From positions 56,340 through 120,339 of the forward strand of contig NZ_BBCE01000008.1 in assembly GCF_001311885.1 (NCBI RefSeq): a DNA stretch of 64,000 nt, given 5' to 3'. A model generated the notes under the pieces. The model had not been told where the DNA came from, did no database searches, and was given only the letters and a program-made list of their open reading frames with translations. Numbering within the stretch: the stretch's first letter is position 1; every line of letters starts with the position of its first letter. This document shows positions 20,568-30,016 of this stretch, one piece after another. A program made the translations under genes and the position numbers. The stretch comes from Syntrophomonas palmitatica JCM 14374. Its GTDB lineage: Bacteria; Bacillota; Syntrophomonadia; Syntrophomonadales; Syntrophomonadaceae.

Positions 20568-21018
20568 TTTCAATCCTCTTGTTCTTTTTACCTTCATTAA
20601 TATACAGATGCAAAACCAACAAGATACCTCCGCATACAATCGCCACATCGGCTATGTTAAACACCGGCCACCAGCGCAGATCAAGAAAATCTACCACGTA
20701 TCCCAGACGCAGGCGGTCAATAAGGTTTCCCCAAGCCCCGCCTGCCAGCAAACCCATGTAGATCGCCAGTCTGTCAGCGGGATGATATTTCATCTGATAT
20801 ATAATTATTCCTAAAATCACTATGGCCGCACAGAACAAAAAAATCTTATCCCATCCCCAGAATAATCCGAAAGCAGCTCCCCGATTATGTACCAGGGTCA
20901 AATAAAGAAAACCGTCCAGGAGTGGACGGCTGCTGCCCTGGGGTAAATGAGAACTGAGCCAGTATTTGCTGAATTGATCCAGAACTAATACAGTTGTAAG
21001 ACTTGACCAAAAACGCAT
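20554..21018 (-). CDS. lspA: Lipoprotein signal peptidase (signal peptidase II)
   Basis: Membrane aspartyl protease that cleaves prolipoproteins before the lipobox cysteine. The 154-aa protein has four hydrophobic segments and both catalytic motifs, NLIDRLRLGYVVDF (about residue 100) and FNIADVAIVCG (about 118). CAGGAGG lies upstream of ATG. Overlaps rluD. A substrate candidate, the lipoprotein at 40.9 kb, is in this window. Confidence 0.95.
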   Translation of the reverse strand: MRFWSSLTTVLVLDQFSKYWLSSHLPQGSSRPLLDGFLYLTLVHNRGAAFGLFWGWDKIFLFCAAIVILGIIIYQMKYHPADRLAIYMGLLAGGAWGNLIDRLRLGYVVDFLDLRWWPVFNIADVAIVCGGILLVLHLYINEGKKNKRIENGGK

Positions 21019-21110
21019 TAAGATCCTCCTGTATATAATCCTTAATCAATTATTCTCTGTACGGATAACTGTTAAACCTGACATGAAATCCGAATCGTTC
21101 TTTGTACCCT

Positions 21111-21794
21111 CTACCGGATGTATTGCCGCAGGTATCCTTCTATATATCTTTTGACTTCAGCCGCAGGCTGGTAAATACCGAAATGGCCTTCGCACAGTAT
21201 ATCTGCTTCGAGAGCCAGCAGTTTCCGCATCGAATCCCGCCATTGTTTCATATCCGAGCCCCACTGTGAACTAAAGGGGCCATGTATGTCCTGGCCAAAC
21301 AGAATCCGCTGCCCTGCAATATCTATATAAGGGGATATGCCTCCCACCGTGTGACCAGGAGTGTGCGGACAGTAAATCTGCAAATTACCTAAATGAACAC
21401 CATCATCTCCGTGTAATACTATATCCACATTGACCCCGTCATATTTCATGCCGTACAGAGCGGCGGCGGTCAATTTGGGTTCACCATCCTGTATAGCGGG
21501 CAGTTCGAGATGGTGGCATACCACCTGGGCTCCGGTTTGCTCCTGCAGATATTTGAGCCCCCCCACATGGTCAATATGACCATGGGTAAGGATAATATAT
21601 TTTACTGCTTGCAATGAAAGACCTAAAGACTTGATGTTATCCAGTATACGCTGGCTTCCTTTACCGGCTCCCGCATCTATCAGAACACCTTCCCCTTCGT
21701 TCTCAATCAGATAAACGCAGCAGTCCTCGGAAGCGGACAGCGTTGACCCGCCTACCTGGTATATGTGGGGACATATTTTAACAGCTTTTTTCAT
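21111..21794 (-). CDS. MBL-fold metallohydrolase
   Basis: A 227-aa metallo-beta-lactamase-fold hydrolase (glyoxalase II-like superfamily). LTHGHIDHVGG gives the HxHxDH zinc motif near residue 73; HTPGHTVGG and the late CEGHFGIYQ carry further metal ligands. No signal peptide. GGGGGAG precedes ATG. It is the last gene of the alpha-glucan/methyltransferase operon, 20 bases after the methyltransferase; substrate unknown. Confidence 0.85.
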   Translation of the reverse strand: MKKAVKICPHIYQVGGSTLSASEDCCVYLIENEGEGVLIDAGAGKGSQRILDNIKSLGLSLQAVKYIILTHGHIDHVGGLKYLQEQTGAQVVCHHLELPAIQDGEPKLTAAALYGMKYDGVNVDIVLHGDDGVHLGNLQIYCPHTPGHTVGGISPYIDIAGQRILFGQDIHGPFSSQWGSDMKQWRDSMRKLLALEADILCEGHFGIYQPAAEVKRYIEGYLRQYIR

Positions 21795-21814
21795 AAGCTC
21801 CCCCTAAATAATGA

Positions 21815-23023
21815 CTACCGCTTTTTATAAACCGCAAACAACTGCAGGGCCACCTTGTCAAACGGATGGGCCCGCAGTTCGTCAGCCAATTCCTGGGCTG
21901 GAGAACGGTCGGCAATATCCAGGAAACTATCCCAATCCATAAAATCAAAAGGAATAATCTGCTCTTCCTCAAAACCATTGCGATTAAACATCTCGGTCAG
22001 GCTCTGGGGGTCAAAATGGTGCATGTGCAGCATGGCCGGGAATAGGGTTCCTTCAATGCTTTCCCAAATCCGTTGTTCGACTTCGCCGTAACGAGTGGGA
22101 GCGGTAATAAAAACACTGCCTCCCGGCTGCAGAACACGGGCGAATTCCTGCACGATCTTTTCCGGTTCAAAGGTATGTTCCAGAACATCCAGGCAGTTTA
22201 TACAGCTGAAAAAGCCGTCAGGATAAGGCAGACCTGCGATACTGCCTTCGGTAAACGTTACCTCCTGCGAAGACCCGGCCAGCAAGGTGTCTGCTCCGGG
22301 GAATTGGCACTCTACATCTATAGTTCCCAGTTCATCCTGAATTAATTGCACTACCCGGGGGAAGATACGTTTTTCCCCTTTCTTCATCATGCCTGACAGA
22401 GCCATGGCCCTTTCCAGGCGGGCTTTACAGGCATCCACAGCGAATACCTGCAGATACTGGCTCATTACCAGGGTAGCAAACCCTGCGCCGCAGCCTGCGT
22501 CCAGGACCCTGCCCTGCATTTTCTGCACACGCGGATAAACAAATGTAAGGAACGAGGATTCTCCCCCTGAAGAAAAATTCTGCAGAGCAATGATCTCGTT
22601 CAGTGTAAAAAGGTCTTCCTGGCATAGGTGCGAACCGATTTCGCGGCGGAACCAGTTGCGCAAGTTCCTGTCCTCTCGCAGTTGATCGATAATCGCATCC
22701 AAATCACGCTTTTCCGTAGCCTGATAGACTTTTTCCCTGTCATCATCACTGATGGCTTGCCAAATGTAATTGACAAAGAAGGGAAAGCAAATATTATGGT
22801 TGACATTAAACAGAATAGCCTGACCGGGATTTTCTTCCTTCAAACGCGCGGTGGCATTATGAAATTCCAATAAAAAGGCAATAGCTTTCTCGTCATTGCG
22901 GGAAAACAGGTCGGCATATGCGGCGGCCAGATCAGGGGCGTCTGGAACCAGACCCTTGTATATCTCTAATACTTCCGGATCAACCACTCCAAAGTAGTAG
23001 TCAAAAAACTCTTTTAAAATCAT
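21815..23023 (-). CDS. SAM-dependent methyltransferase with extra N-terminal domain
   Basis: Class I methyltransferase. The SAM motif VLDAGCGAGFATLVM lies near residue 175, with an acidic VFAVDACKA loop after it and motif IV-like CLDVLEHTFEP about 100 residues on, followed by LQPGGSVFITAPT. The first roughly 170 residues form a separate helical region I cannot assign. ATG at 23021-23023 has GGAGG nine bases upstream (the frame can also open at TTG 23032). It begins about 16 bases after the upstream GH57 stop and is clearly co-transcribed with alpha-glucan genes, so a glucan or its precursor is a possible acceptor, by inference only. Confidence 0.8.
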   Translation of the reverse strand: MILKEFFDYYFGVVDPEVLEIYKGLVPDAPDLAAAYADLFSRNDEKAIAFLLEFHNATARLKEENPGQAILFNVNHNICFPFFVNYIWQAISDDDREKVYQATEKRDLDAIIDQLREDRNLRNWFRREIGSHLCQEDLFTLNEIIALQNFSSGGESSFLTFVYPRVQKMQGRVLDAGCGAGFATLVMSQYLQVFAVDACKARLERAMALSGMMKKGEKRIFPRVVQLIQDELGTIDVECQFPGADTLLAGSSQEVTFTEGSIAGLPYPDGFFSCINCLDVLEHTFEPEKIVQEFARVLQPGGSVFITAPTRYGEVEQRIWESIEGTLFPAMLHMHHFDPQSLTEMFNRNGFEEEQIIPFDFMDWDSFLDIADRSPAQELADELRAHPFDKVALQLFAVYKKR

Positions 23024-23039
23024 CTTCTGCAACCTCCAT

Positions 23040-25517
23040 TTATCTAATCAAGTCTATTACTCGCCGGTATTCGCTGCGGTTTTTAGCGGTATCAAATTCC
23101 CAGCTAATCTCGGCTTTTAATGATGCCTTTCCGTCTGTGAAGCGAACCATTGGCTGCAGCATAGTTCCTGAACTGTAGTAACCTAACCGGCTCTGGTCAG
23201 GGAAAACATAGCCCTTATAGTATTCTTTCACTGCAGGTCTCACGATTAACGACTCCATGGCTCCCGAAGATTCCATCTTAATACTCAGTAAATTAGAAAA
23301 AAGGCTGTCGTCGCCACCGCGAATCTGATATATATAGTCAATAACTTCTGGTCGCTCATATACAAATTCATCATTAATAACGTTATAATTATCGCCTTGT
23401 TTAGTTATCAAATACTGGGCTTTAAATCTGCAAGCCGTATCGGCTGCAGGGATGATGCCCAAACATGCCTGGGGATTAAAGTACCTTTCATCGGATGGAG
23501 CCGCCGTGCAAACCAGCTGCGGGACCAGGAACAACGGCAAAGAAGCATCGTCACATGCCGCCTGAAATTCGATTATAAAATGGTTTTTTTCGATCTCCAG
23601 CAATTTGCGGATCATAATCTGCATCTGCCTGCCCTTATATTCAAGCAGTTCACTGCGAGTTAAACATATATAAGCCACCCCGTTCTGATATTCAGCCCTT
23701 TCGATATGGTAACGAGAGGTTTCAAAACCGCCCAGGCTCTGAGTAAGATCCTCACCCACAGTAATACCGCAGCGCAAGGAGTTGCGGCATATTTCCCGCC
23801 TTCCGCCTTCTTCATAATACTTGGCCGCCAAACTGCTGTCGGTTTCACTAAAAACCAGAGGCATCGCGCAACGGTGTATGTTATGGTAAGCCTTGAGCCT
23901 TTTGACGTTATCATTTAGCATTTCATGCATTACACTTAATGATAAATCGGGTGCCAGAACATGGTGGTAACTGATACAGCCGCCTTCACTATGCACAACC
24001 AGGCTTTGAGCGGGAATGGAGAGCACAACTTCAGGATACCCGTCCGCATCCCAGTCCCTCACTTCCAAAGGTTCCTCATTATCCAAACCCAGGCTTTGAT
24101 TCAGGTTGTTTTGCAGACGCAGGGCCAGTTCCAGGTAAGCCAGGCCTTGAGCGTCATAATAAGGAGAAGAACCGTAACTGGGATGGCGGCTGGCCCATTT
24201 GGGATCCTCCTGGTAACAGAGGTGGCGCACGCGGTTTATCAGTTTATAGGCATCGGCAACATCGATGCCATAACCTTCATTGAGAATTCCGTCAATGATT
24301 TCGTAACGGGCCGCTGAATCCAAAAGAGCGCCGGTAATCAAATCACCGGTTGACCCTGACCCTAACAGTTTTTGCTCCCGCCAATCATTCAGTAACTTCT
24401 TTTCAAAAAGCAACTGCCTATTTTCCAGATCCTTAATCCGGCACATAACCCGCCGCAGCCGCTCATCACCATATACCACCCCGCGAATACCGCGCCGGGC
24501 GGTCCAGTTCTCCCATTCAGGGTAGCTGTGGCTGCTGCTCACCGGATAGGTATCCAGAACTCCCTGGTTCAACAGGTAGTTCTTAAGCCCAGTGAAACTC
24601 AGTTCCTGGTCCCTGTCCACCAGACTAAAGAACTCCATCAGCCATTCCCGATCCCCGTTGGGATCTTTGCTCCATTGTCCAAACTTCTCAGCATCTTCAA
24701 ATATCAAAAGTATGGGTTCGATTTCCCGGCCAAAAACCCTGGCCATTTCAGCCGCTTTCTCCAGGGCATCTTTTATATAGAAATAGTAATGGCCCGGCTT
24801 TATACGCACCCGATCATCACCGGTAAAACTCTGCCGTTTAAGCAGCTGGTAGCGGTATTGACTATGAATGGGAATGGAATAAAAACTCTCCCCCCCTATT
24901 TCATCCCGCAGGGCAAAATAAAGCATTTCCGATGGTATATGGCTGGTAGTAGTAATTGATACCGGGTCAACAAAATTAAAATGACGCAGACAATAATCAC
25001 TGTCTGAACCGGGATAGGCAAAATGCACAGGATAAAAGGTTTCCTGATCCAGGTAGTAAAGCGGCACCGCTTTTAGAATACGAGCAGCCCGTGATATCTC
25101 CTGCAGGAGCAATTCACCGCACTCCCGTTCCACCAAGTGAATTCCCTGCCAATCACAGGAATTAACCCCGGTAACAGATTGCAGCAGTTCATTGTAACGG
25201 CTTAACTGGTAGAGGTAGTCGTCACGGCGGCTGGATAATTGAATAAACGGTTCATCCGCCAAACCACCTATCAGGCCTATCTTTCCGGATTTCAATAACT
25301 CTCGTAATTTGCTTACAAACTCCGGTTTTTGATCCTGCATCCAACAGAGGAATGGTCCTGAGAAATGCAGGTTTATATAAAAAGAATCCAGTTTAACAGC
25401 CTCCTGCAGTAACTGCAGCCAGGGCTGATAACTGTTACAGTAGGCTTCTTCTCGGGTTCGGTAAAGTTGGAAATGGGGTTGATGAAAATGTGGGCAAAAG
25501 GCTATATGCCCTTTCAT
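23040..25517 (-). CDS. GH57 alpha-glucan enzyme with DUF1925/DUF1926-like domains
   Basis: An 825-aa glycoside hydrolase family 57 protein similar to 4-alpha-glucanotransferase/alpha-amylase type enzymes. It opens with the GH57 motif IAFCPHFHQPHFQLY; GLIGGLADEPFIQL provides the expected acidic region and LLIFEDAEKFGQWS the second catalytic-region motif. The long C-terminal half is beta-rich, as in the DUF1925/DUF1926 modules. No signal peptide, so it acts inside the cell. GGAGG precedes ATG; the start overlaps the branching-enzyme stop by four bases. Exact specificity (disproportionation versus hydrolysis) cannot be read from sequence. Confidence 0.85.
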   Translation of the reverse strand: MKGHIAFCPHFHQPHFQLYRTREEAYCNSYQPWLQLLQEAVKLDSFYINLHFSGPFLCWMQDQKPEFVSKLRELLKSGKIGLIGGLADEPFIQLSSRRDDYLYQLSRYNELLQSVTGVNSCDWQGIHLVERECGELLLQEISRAARILKAVPLYYLDQETFYPVHFAYPGSDSDYCLRHFNFVDPVSITTTSHIPSEMLYFALRDEIGGESFYSIPIHSQYRYQLLKRQSFTGDDRVRIKPGHYYFYIKDALEKAAEMARVFGREIEPILLIFEDAEKFGQWSKDPNGDREWLMEFFSLVDRDQELSFTGLKNYLLNQGVLDTYPVSSSHSYPEWENWTARRGIRGVVYGDERLRRVMCRIKDLENRQLLFEKKLLNDWREQKLLGSGSTGDLITGALLDSAARYEIIDGILNEGYGIDVADAYKLINRVRHLCYQEDPKWASRHPSYGSSPYYDAQGLAYLELALRLQNNLNQSLGLDNEEPLEVRDWDADGYPEVVLSIPAQSLVVHSEGGCISYHHVLAPDLSLSVMHEMLNDNVKRLKAYHNIHRCAMPLVFSETDSSLAAKYYEEGGRREICRNSLRCGITVGEDLTQSLGGFETSRYHIERAEYQNGVAYICLTRSELLEYKGRQMQIMIRKLLEIEKNHFIIEFQAACDDASLPLFLVPQLVCTAAPSDERYFNPQACLGIIPAADTACRFKAQYLITKQGDNYNVINDEFVYERPEVIDYIYQIRGGDDSLFSNLLSIKMESSGAMESLIVRPAVKEYYKGYVFPDQSRLGYYSSGTMLQPMVRFTDGKASLKAEISWEFDTAKNRSEYRRVIDLIR

Positions 25518-27088
25518 AAAATACCTCCAGCTTTAATGATGTTAAGAAAATCATCTTCGTATTCTATTCTCTGCAGCCACCGGGCAAAATCCTCATCCAT
25601 CTGTTTGGTTTGCAGGCAGTTACTGAGCCGCAGCAGTTTGGTGTAATGTTCAAAAAATCTTTTCATGGCATAGTCGCGGGTAAGGTTATTACTTACCATA
25701 AACAGCCAGTCGCTGCTCTGAATGAGCATTAACTCCTTCAAGGATTGAATCATGGCACGTGCAGCCAGTCCTGATTGGGGATACGCCAACTTCAAGGTCT
25801 CATATTCCAACCCGACCTTTTTGATAATCTCCCACATCCATGTGGTTTCGGCATTATTCCACATATAGTGTTTGCCGCCCATACCCCAGGATGATTCAAA
25901 CACCTGAGCCTCATACTGGATGTCTCCCATCTGAGCCGGGCTTACCATGGATATTTGAGGGGTACGGTTCAGTTCACGGAACACCTCTTCCAGCCAGTTA
26001 ACCCCTTCCCACCACCAGTGCCCGAATAGTTCGGTATCATAGCAGCCTACTATGAGAGGAGATGTGAATCCTAGTTTTTGAGCTTCTTTGCTGTTTTCCT
26101 TCAGGCTGTTCACAAAATGACAGGCGTGCTCTCGAGCGCGAAATACGGCCCGCTCAGGATGGTAAACCTGTTTGCGGTCCAGCGTGTTCTGGCGGTCAGT
26201 TATCTTCCAGTATTTGAAACCCGAATTGGTATGTTTATGGAATTCACGATAATCAGCGTCACCCGGATAACCGTAATCAGCTGACCATACCTGGTTGCTT
26301 ACCATGGCATTGCGGCCAAAAACCGTAATCTTCTTGCCTTCAATACAATAAGGCCGGTAGGTGCTGAGTCCGGTATTGGCAAAGGTCTCGATTTCCACCT
26401 GGTTGCTGGCTTCGCCGCTGAATACCTCCAGCGGCCTGCCCCCTTCGATAGCATGGCTGTCAACATAAAAATATTCAAAGCCATATTCGATTAAAATGTC
26501 TTCAACACCCTTAAAATATCCGCATTCCGGCAGCCAGAACCCACGGGGAGGGTGTCCGAAGTAGTGTTCATATGTCTTCTTTCCCCAGAATATCTGGTTT
26601 TTCAGGCTGGTATAATCCAGAAGCGGCAGATAGGCATGAGTTGCAGCCGTAGTAATAACCTCGATAGTGCCCTCATTCTGCATACGCTGCAGAGCGCCGA
26701 TTATATTGCGGTCAAGGTCAACCAGAAAATCCCGGCGGATATCGCGGTAGAAACGGTGATAATAAGCAGCCACCCGGGCCATTTCATTTTCGGCTCGGGA
26801 CAAGTAATAACGTTCATCTTCAGCTGCCCTTTTTTCCCGCTCATTAAGGTAGTTTACAAACTCGTTTTGTATGTAATGGGAAGCAAGCTGTTCCAGCAAT
26901 GTGGGACTAAAGCTGAAGGTTAAAGAAAGGTTTATCCCTTCATCACGCAGCCGGTCCAGCGTGCGCAGAAGCGGGATATAGGTTTCAGCCATGGCTTCAA
27001 ACAGCCAAACCTCGCCAAAAGGCCAGCGGCCCTGGCGTTTGACATAGGGGATATGACTGTGCAGAACCAGCATTAATTTAGAATTCAA
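25514..27088 (-). CDS. GH57 1,4-alpha-glucan branching enzyme (DUF1957)
   Basis: GH57 branching-enzyme type protein, about 525 aa. N-terminal LVLHSHIPYVKRQGRWPFGE, catalytic glutamate in GFWLPECGY (about residue 185), catalytic aspartate in GCYDTELFGHWWWEG (about 350) and a C-terminal helical DUF1957 domain with the MWNNAETTWMW motif. It introduces alpha-1,6 branches in glycogen-like glucan. Two starts are possible: GTG at 27100 sits too close to AAAGGGG, so TTG at 27086-27088, five bases after GGAGG, is preferred. Nine bases or so from the glycosyltransferase stop; same operon. Confidence 0.87.
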   Translation of the reverse strand: MNSKLMLVLHSHIPYVKRQGRWPFGEVWLFEAMAETYIPLLRTLDRLRDEGINLSLTFSFSPTLLEQLASHYIQNEFVNYLNEREKRAAEDERYYLSRAENEMARVAAYYHRFYRDIRRDFLVDLDRNIIGALQRMQNEGTIEVITTAATHAYLPLLDYTSLKNQIFWGKKTYEHYFGHPPRGFWLPECGYFKGVEDILIEYGFEYFYVDSHAIEGGRPLEVFSGEASNQVEIETFANTGLSTYRPYCIEGKKITVFGRNAMVSNQVWSADYGYPGDADYREFHKHTNSGFKYWKITDRQNTLDRKQVYHPERAVFRAREHACHFVNSLKENSKEAQKLGFTSPLIVGCYDTELFGHWWWEGVNWLEEVFRELNRTPQISMVSPAQMGDIQYEAQVFESSWGMGGKHYMWNNAETTWMWEIIKKVGLEYETLKLAYPQSGLAARAMIQSLKELMLIQSSDWLFMVSNNLTRDYAMKRFFEHYTKLLRLSNCLQTKQMDEDFARWLQRIEYEDDFLNIIKAGGIL

Positions 27089-27108
27089 AATGTCCTCCAC
27101 TTCCCCTT

Positions 27109-28301
27109 TTAAATCTGGCCATGAATGAATACCGGTTTGGTCTTAAAAGACAGGGCCTCATTATAAACCTCTGCCGTACTGCGGGCAATAACATCCCAAC
27201 TGTAAGTAGTTTCTATAACCTCAGCCGAATTGGCCCGCAGTTTATCAGCCAGCGTCTTGTCCTTTAAAATTCTAATAATTGCCTCGGCCAGCTCGTTTTC
27301 ATCTCCGGGGGCAACTTTTATTCCCGTTACGCCACTTTCCACAATCTCGCCCAGCCCGCCGGTATCAGCCACCACTACGGGAGTAGAGGTAGCCATGGCT
27401 TCCAGGGCCACGATACCGAAAGGTTCATATAGGCTGGGAAAGACAGCAACTTTAGCCTTCTGGTAAACGTAATTTCTCTCTTCACTGTAGATGAATCCAG
27501 TAAACTGAATCTGTTCATCCAGATCCATGCCTAGTACCATGCGTTCCAACTCTTTTTGCTGTGGTCCCCGCCCCCCAATATAAAGCCTGGCATTAGGCAC
27601 CTCTTTCAGTACCTTTGGGAAGGCACGCAGAAGGAAACAAACGCCCTTTTCCGGCACCAGCGCCCGATGAAGAAAACCACTTCTTCGTCATCGTTAATAG
27701 TAAAACGGGGACGCTCGGGCATGGGTAAAAATAAGGAAGGGTCAACCCCGTTGGGTATAATTGTAAGTTCTTCCGCCGGACGACCAAATAGGCTGGAAAT
27801 CTCGTGCTGCATATAACGGCTGCAGCATATCACCCTATCAGCTTCCAGAGCCAGGTTCCTTTCTATCTCGTTGATTTCCATTTGGAAGCGGTTGTGCAGG
27901 CCAAGATTGCGCCCGTGTTCAGTCGCATGAATGGTTGTTACCAAAGGGATTTCAAAGATCCTGGCCACAGACCTGCCCGCATAGGCCACCAACCAGTCAT
28001 GAGCGTGAATTATATCGAAGCCCCCAACCTCTCCATTGATTACCACCGCTTCACGAATGGCCTCACTATTGAATCTGAAGGTCCAGGACTTAAAATTCTC
28101 AACTTCCCGGTAAGCGCTGCCTACCCGGTGTATATGCACCCCGTTCTCTTCCTGATAATCAGGATAGTACTTTACCCGGGGAGTAATAATATGTACGCAT
28201 ACGCCATTGCGCACCAGGAACCGGCTCAAATCATATACGTGTTGTCCCAGCCCGCCCACCATATGCGGTGGATATTCCCAGCTGAAAATCAATACCTTCA
28301 C
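27109..28301 (-). CDS. GT4 glycosyltransferase, glycogen-synthase-like (one frame break)
   Basis: GT-B family 4 glycosyltransferase. N-terminal KVLIFSWEYPPHMVGGLGQH is the donor-binding loop of starch/glycogen synthase-like GT4s; the C-terminal half has PSLYEPFGIVALEAMA (E-x7-E) and PVVVADTGGLGEIV. The frame breaks at about 27660: adding one C gives FFIGRLVPEKGVCFLLRAF, restoring about 398 aa. GTG at 28299-28301 lies nine bases after GAGG and is preferred over ATG at 28316. It heads the operon with the branching enzyme, glucanotransferase-like enzyme, methyltransferase and MBL protein; probably makes the glucan chain. Confidence 0.87.
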
Positions 28302-28377
28302 CAGGAAATCCCTCATTTATTACGATATTTAAAATTATATTACCAGATTGTTGTTTATTTTGTAACCCAATTTATCT

Positions 28378-28383
28378 TATAAT
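28378..28383 (+). promoter_or_regulatory. Probable -10 box of ahcY
   Basis: A perfect TATAAT about 70 bases upstream of ahcY. No -35 hexamer at ideal spacing was found (TTGTTT is 21 bases away), so this is a partial promoter call. Confidence 0.4.
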
Positions 28384-28453
28384 GACCTGGAAAGCAGCGT
28401 TAATAACTGCTATAGTGAAATCACGATTTATAAATTAATACGGAGGTTTAATA

Positions 28454-29727
28454 ATGACCGCTATGCTGCATAGCCTGAGTGAAACTAAATCCATTATCAA
28501 AGACCTGGCCCTGGCCCCTGCCGGCTACGCCAAACTCGAATGGGTCAGCCAAAATATGCCCGTTCTTAATATGTTAAAAGAAGAATTTACAAAAACCCTT
28601 CCTCTGAAAGACATGACTATCGCCTGCTGCCTGCACCTGGAAGCTAAAACCGGCTATCTCCTGCAAACCCTGCAGGCGGCCGGCGCCAATGTGGTGGCCT
28701 GTGCCAGCAATCCATTATCCACTCAGGACGATGTGGTCGCCGCCCTGGTAGATTCAGGCATAACTGTTTTCGCTATACATGGTGAAACCATGGAAGAATA
28801 TCATCGTTTCCTGGAGATGACCCTGGATACCATGCCTGATGCTCTGATTGATGATGGAGCCGATATGGTGGGCTTATTGCACAAGGAACGTAAAGAGCAG
28901 GCTCTGTCTATTATTGGAGGTTGTGAGGAAACTACCACGGGGATAGTACGTTTAAGGGCTCTGGACCGTGAGGGAGTTCTCGTGTTCCCCATGATAGCTG
29001 TTAATGACGCCTATATGAAATATCTTTTTGACAACCGCTACGGTACCGGGCAATCGGTTTGGGACGGTATCAATCGTACTACCAACCTCGTAGTAGCCGG
29101 CAAAGATGTGGTAGTTGTAGGATATGGCTGGTGCGGCAAAGGTGTAGCCATGCGGGCTAAAGGATTGGGTGCGCGTATTATTGTAACGGAAATCGATCCC
29201 ATAAAAGCCAACGAAGCTATTATGGATGGATTCGAAGTAATGCCTATGGCTAAAGCGGCCGAACTGGGAGACGTTTCATAACCGTAACCGGAAACATAAA
29301 TGTAATCCGCAGAGAACACATGCGGGTTATGAAAAATAATGCCATCATGGCCAATGCAGGGCATTTTGACGTTGAAGTCAGCAAAGGCGACTTGAACAGC
29401 CTGGCAGTCAGCACACGAGTCTTGAAAAATAATATTGAAGAGTTTGTAATGGAAGACGGACGTAAACTGTACCTGCTGGCTGAAGGACGCCTGGTCAACC
29501 TGGCGGCCGGCGACGGCCACCCGGCGGAAGTCATGGATTTAAGCTTTTCCCTGCAGGCCCTGTCCCTTTTATACGTAATTAAGAATCGTAAAGAACTGGA
29601 CAATCACGTATACAACGTACCCGAGGAAATCGACCGCAAAGTAGCCTATCTGCGGTTAAAATCACAGGGTGTGGAAATAGACGAACTTACCAGTGAGCAA
29701 AAGACCTATTTGGCCAGTTGGGACTAA
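28454..29727 (+). CDS. ahcY: Adenosylhomocysteinase (one frame break)
   Basis: NAD-dependent hydrolysis of S-adenosylhomocysteine to adenosine and homocysteine, relieving product inhibition of methyltransferases. [13 protein letters not shown], the substrate [13 protein letters not shown] segment [14 protein letters not shown] and the NAD-binding [18 protein letters not shown] are present. At 29274-29276 one T is missing from a TTTT run; restoring it gives [14 protein letters not shown] and a single protein of about 425 aa. GGAGG is seven bases before ATG. It is divergent from the glucan/methyltransferase operon and closed by a strong terminator. Confidence 0.93.
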
Positions 29728-29790
29728 ATAATATAAAAAGTTGAGCTCAATTTGGTTATTATACTGATATAGTGCTTGAGTGTTCTGTAT

Positions 29791-29833
29791 AAAAGGTTTC
29801 CGATGATCTCCGGAAGCCTTTTATTATTTTATC
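29791..29833 (+). terminator. Rho-independent terminator after ahcY
   Basis: A 12-bp stem, AAAAGGTTTCCG / CGGAAGCCTTTT (one G-U), with an eight-base loop and a trailing TTATTATTTT. Confidence 0.85.
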
Positions 29834-29943
29834 AGTTATATTTGCCCGATTAAGGCAATAATTTTACTTGTTTCTTGTATTAGTGACAATCATGAAGCAT
29901 ATATAACCGCTTTTAATTTGTCCCTTGGTTGCAGACTGAATAA

Positions 29944-30014
29944 AAATCCGCCTTTTTCAAAATAATAAATAAGCAAAATAATAAATAATAACGATTAAAC
30001 GAAAAGGGCGGTTT
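29944..30014 (+). promoter_or_regulatory. Hairpin burying the spoIIP Shine-Dalgarno, with tandem repeat in its loop
   Basis: TCCGCCTTTTTC (29947-29958) pairs over 11 bp with GAAAAGGGCGG (30001-30011). The right arm is the ribosome-binding site of spoIIP, whose ATG is at 30017. The 42-base loop is A/T-only rich and contains a 16-base unit, CAAAATAATAAATAA(G/T), twice in tandem at 29958-29973 and 29974-29989. No T run follows, so it is not a terminator. A translational switch is inferred. Confidence 0.55.
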
Positions 30015-30016
30015 AT

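Noticed and set aside
29958..29989. Tandem A/T-rich repeat considered as a CRISPR or origin-like iteron
   Set aside because: Only two units, no spacers, no cas or replication genes nearby; better explained as the loop of the spoIIP leader hairpin.
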